Assembly: GCA_041609895.1 (NCBI GenBank)
Contig: JBFIPX010000194.1
Span: 1-6,304, forward strand
From: JAHHLP01 sp041609895
Lineage (GTDB): Bacteria; Bacteroidota; Rhodothermia; Rhodothermales; JABDKH01
Length of the DNA: 6,304 nt
Reading direction: 5' to 3'
The translations under genes and the position numbers were made by a program. The stretch's first letter is position 1, and each line of letters begins with the position of its first letter. Shown here in pieces: positions 5,074 through 6,304 of the stretch. The notes beneath the pieces are model-generated. The model was not told where the DNA came from. It was given only the letters and a program-made list of their open reading frames with translations, and ran no database searches.

Positions 5074-6304
5074 GTGGTCGGAAGCACAGTATCGCATTTC
5101 GAGGTAGGTGAGCGCCTCGGGCGGGGAGGAATGGGAGTCGTCTACCGGGGCGAAGACTCTCGACTTGGGCGACCCGTGGCGCTAAAATTTCTGCCGCCGC
5201 ATTTGTCAGGCGATCCGGTTGCCAAGCAGCGCTTTATCCAGGAGGCCCGCGCCGCGTCCGCACTGAATCATCCGAACATCTGTACGATCCACGAGATTGG
5301 CGAGACAGACGACGAACAGCTCTTCATCGCGATGGCCTTGTATGATGGCGAAACGCTCAAGTCTCGTCTTCAGAGAGGACCGATTCCAGCGGAGGAAGCG
5401 ATACGCATAGCGGCTCAGGTAGCAGATGGTCTCTCGAGCGCCCACAAGAAGGGAATACTTCACCGCGACATCAAGCCAGGAAACGTCATGCTCACTGAGC
5501 ATGGAGAGACCGTTATTCTCGATTTCGGTCTGGCCAAACTCTCGGGCGCCGTGGAGCTTACCGCATCGGGTAGCACCATCGGCACGGCGGCCTACATGTC
5601 GCCGGAGCAGATGCGAGGTGAGGACATCGGTCCCGCCACAGACATCTGGGCGGTAGGCGTTCTGCTCTACGAGATGATTGCCGGCGCACGGCCTTTCAGC
5701 GGCGAATATGATATGGCCCTCGCCTACGCAATTCTCAATGAGGATCCGAAACCGTTGTCGGATATCACTGGGGTCCCACATGGCTTGTCGGACACCGTAG
5801 AGAAATGCCTTGCCAAGCAGCCTCAGGATCGATTTCCCTCCGTTGTTGATCTTCGTGACGCGCTCAATGCGTTTCTTCCAGGCTCGGAACAGTTCGCTGC
5901 GCTTACGGACTCGTCGATAGGCAGACGGGTGAGTGGCTATGGTAGGAAGCGGCGCGTGGTACTCGGGGTTTCCGTCGCAGCGGTCATGATAGTCGCCGCA
6001 ATTATTTGGACCCAGATCGGTTCTTTGTCGGGCCGGTCACAGCTAATGGCAGTCCTACCGTTCTCTGTCATCGGGGATGCCGAAGAGGCCATCGTCTACT
6101 CGGCGGGTCTCATCGAAACGCTCACGAGCAAGCTGTCGCGCCTTGATCTGTCTGCGGCGACCCTGCGCGTCATTCCGGCGTCGGAGGTATCGGGCTCGAT
6201 GACAGCGGTGGAAGCACGCGAGCGACTTGGTGCTACTATGGTTCTGACGGGCTCTCTGCAGATGGAGGGACAGCGGATACGCCTGACGATGAATCTTGTC
6301 GACA
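5074..6304 (+). CDS. Transmembrane Ser/Thr protein kinase with TolB-like C-terminal domain (3' end missing)
   Basis: The reading frame is open for 410 codons to the window end. It begins at GTG 5074, giving VGSTVSHFEVGERLGRGGMG, the usual start of this PknB-like family; a TAG at 5014-5016 closes the frame upstream and no other start lies between. All kinase elements are present: Gly-loop GRGGMG (16-21), K38 in ALKF, helix-C E57, HRDIKPGN (130-137, catalytic D132), DFG (150-152), GTAAYMSPE (170-178), TDIWAVG (189-195) and R253. It is an RD kinase with Ser/Thr in the activation loop, so activation by phosphorylation is likely. A basic stretch RKRR (291-294) precedes one membrane helix (about 295-312). 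After it MAVLPF..., YSAGLIETLTSKLSRL (342-357) and GATMVLTGSLQMEGQRIRLT (386-405) match the TolB-like domain found in such receptors, often followed by TPR repeats. The kinase should face the cytoplasm and the TolB-like part the periplasm. Target and signal are unknown. Confidence 0.93.
   Translation, partial: MVGSTVSHFEVGERLGRGGMGVVYRGEDSRLGRPVALKFLPPHLSGDPVAKQRFIQEARAASALNHPNICTIHEIGETDDEQLFIAMALYDGETLKSRLQRGPIPAEEAIRIAAQVADGLSSAHKKGILHRDIKPGNVMLTEHGETVILDFGLAKLSGAVELTASGSTIGTAAYMSPEQMRGEDIGPATDIWAVGVLLYEMIAGARPFSGEYDMALAYAILNEDPKPLSDITGVPHGLSDTVEKCLAKQPQDRFPSVVDLRDALNAFLPGSEQFAALTDSSIGRRVSGYGRKRRVVLGVSVAAVMIVAAIIWTQIGSLSGRSQLMAVLPFSVIGDAEEAIVYSAGLIETLTSKLSRLDLSAATLRVIPASEVSGSMTAVEARERLGATMVLTGSLQMEGQRIRLTMNLVD

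Noticed and set aside
5206..5781. 191-codon minus-strand ORF
   Set aside because: It is the antisense shadow of the kinase catalytic domain, whose motifs are unmistakable on the plus strand.

Overview
The window is a housekeeping stretch of a bacterial chromosome with moderately high GC, and one sensor-type kinase begins at its right edge. The best guess for the host is Bacteroidota in the broad sense, possibly the Rhodothermales/Balneolales side. This rests on four things: a coiled-coil 'Zn-ribbon' protein carrying RNNREYDALTKEIE next to Nif3, several start codons without a clear Shine-Dalgarno, a tRNA gene without encoded CCA, and a UMF1-type transporter. It is an inference from family resemblance, not a proven assignment.

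Left part (1-767, + strand): the 3' end of a NUDIX hydrolase of the ADP-ribose pyrophosphatase type, then a ~200 bp gap with short direct repeats, then secG, a subunit of the Sec translocon. A strong hairpin at 824-857 separates secG from the convergent minus-strand block. Its U-run faces the minus-strand transcript.

Middle part (about 870-4610, - strand): four genes in one direction, in transcription order a UMF1/Atg22-like MFS transporter, a Nif3/YqfO-family dinuclear-metal protein, a coiled-coil protein of the C4 zinc-ribbon family, and the RNase P RNA gene rnpB. Gaps are 30 bp, 80 bp and only about 5 bp, so co-transcription is plausible. The rnpB P1 helix starts a few bases after the stop codon of the coiled-coil gene. 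That protein keeps one of the four expected zinc cysteines.

Right part (4611-6304): a 261 bp intergenic region with small dyads, tRNA-Arg(CCU) on the + strand, a possible two-tier hairpin after it, and then the start of a large Ser/Thr protein kinase. The kinase has a complete PknB-like catalytic domain, one transmembrane helix and the start of a TolB-like domain beyond the membrane. It runs off the window.

I see no CRISPR array, insertion sequence, phage gene or defence system. The observations most worth a second look are the degenerate zinc ribbon, the rnpB/CDS junction and the repeat cluster upstream of secG.
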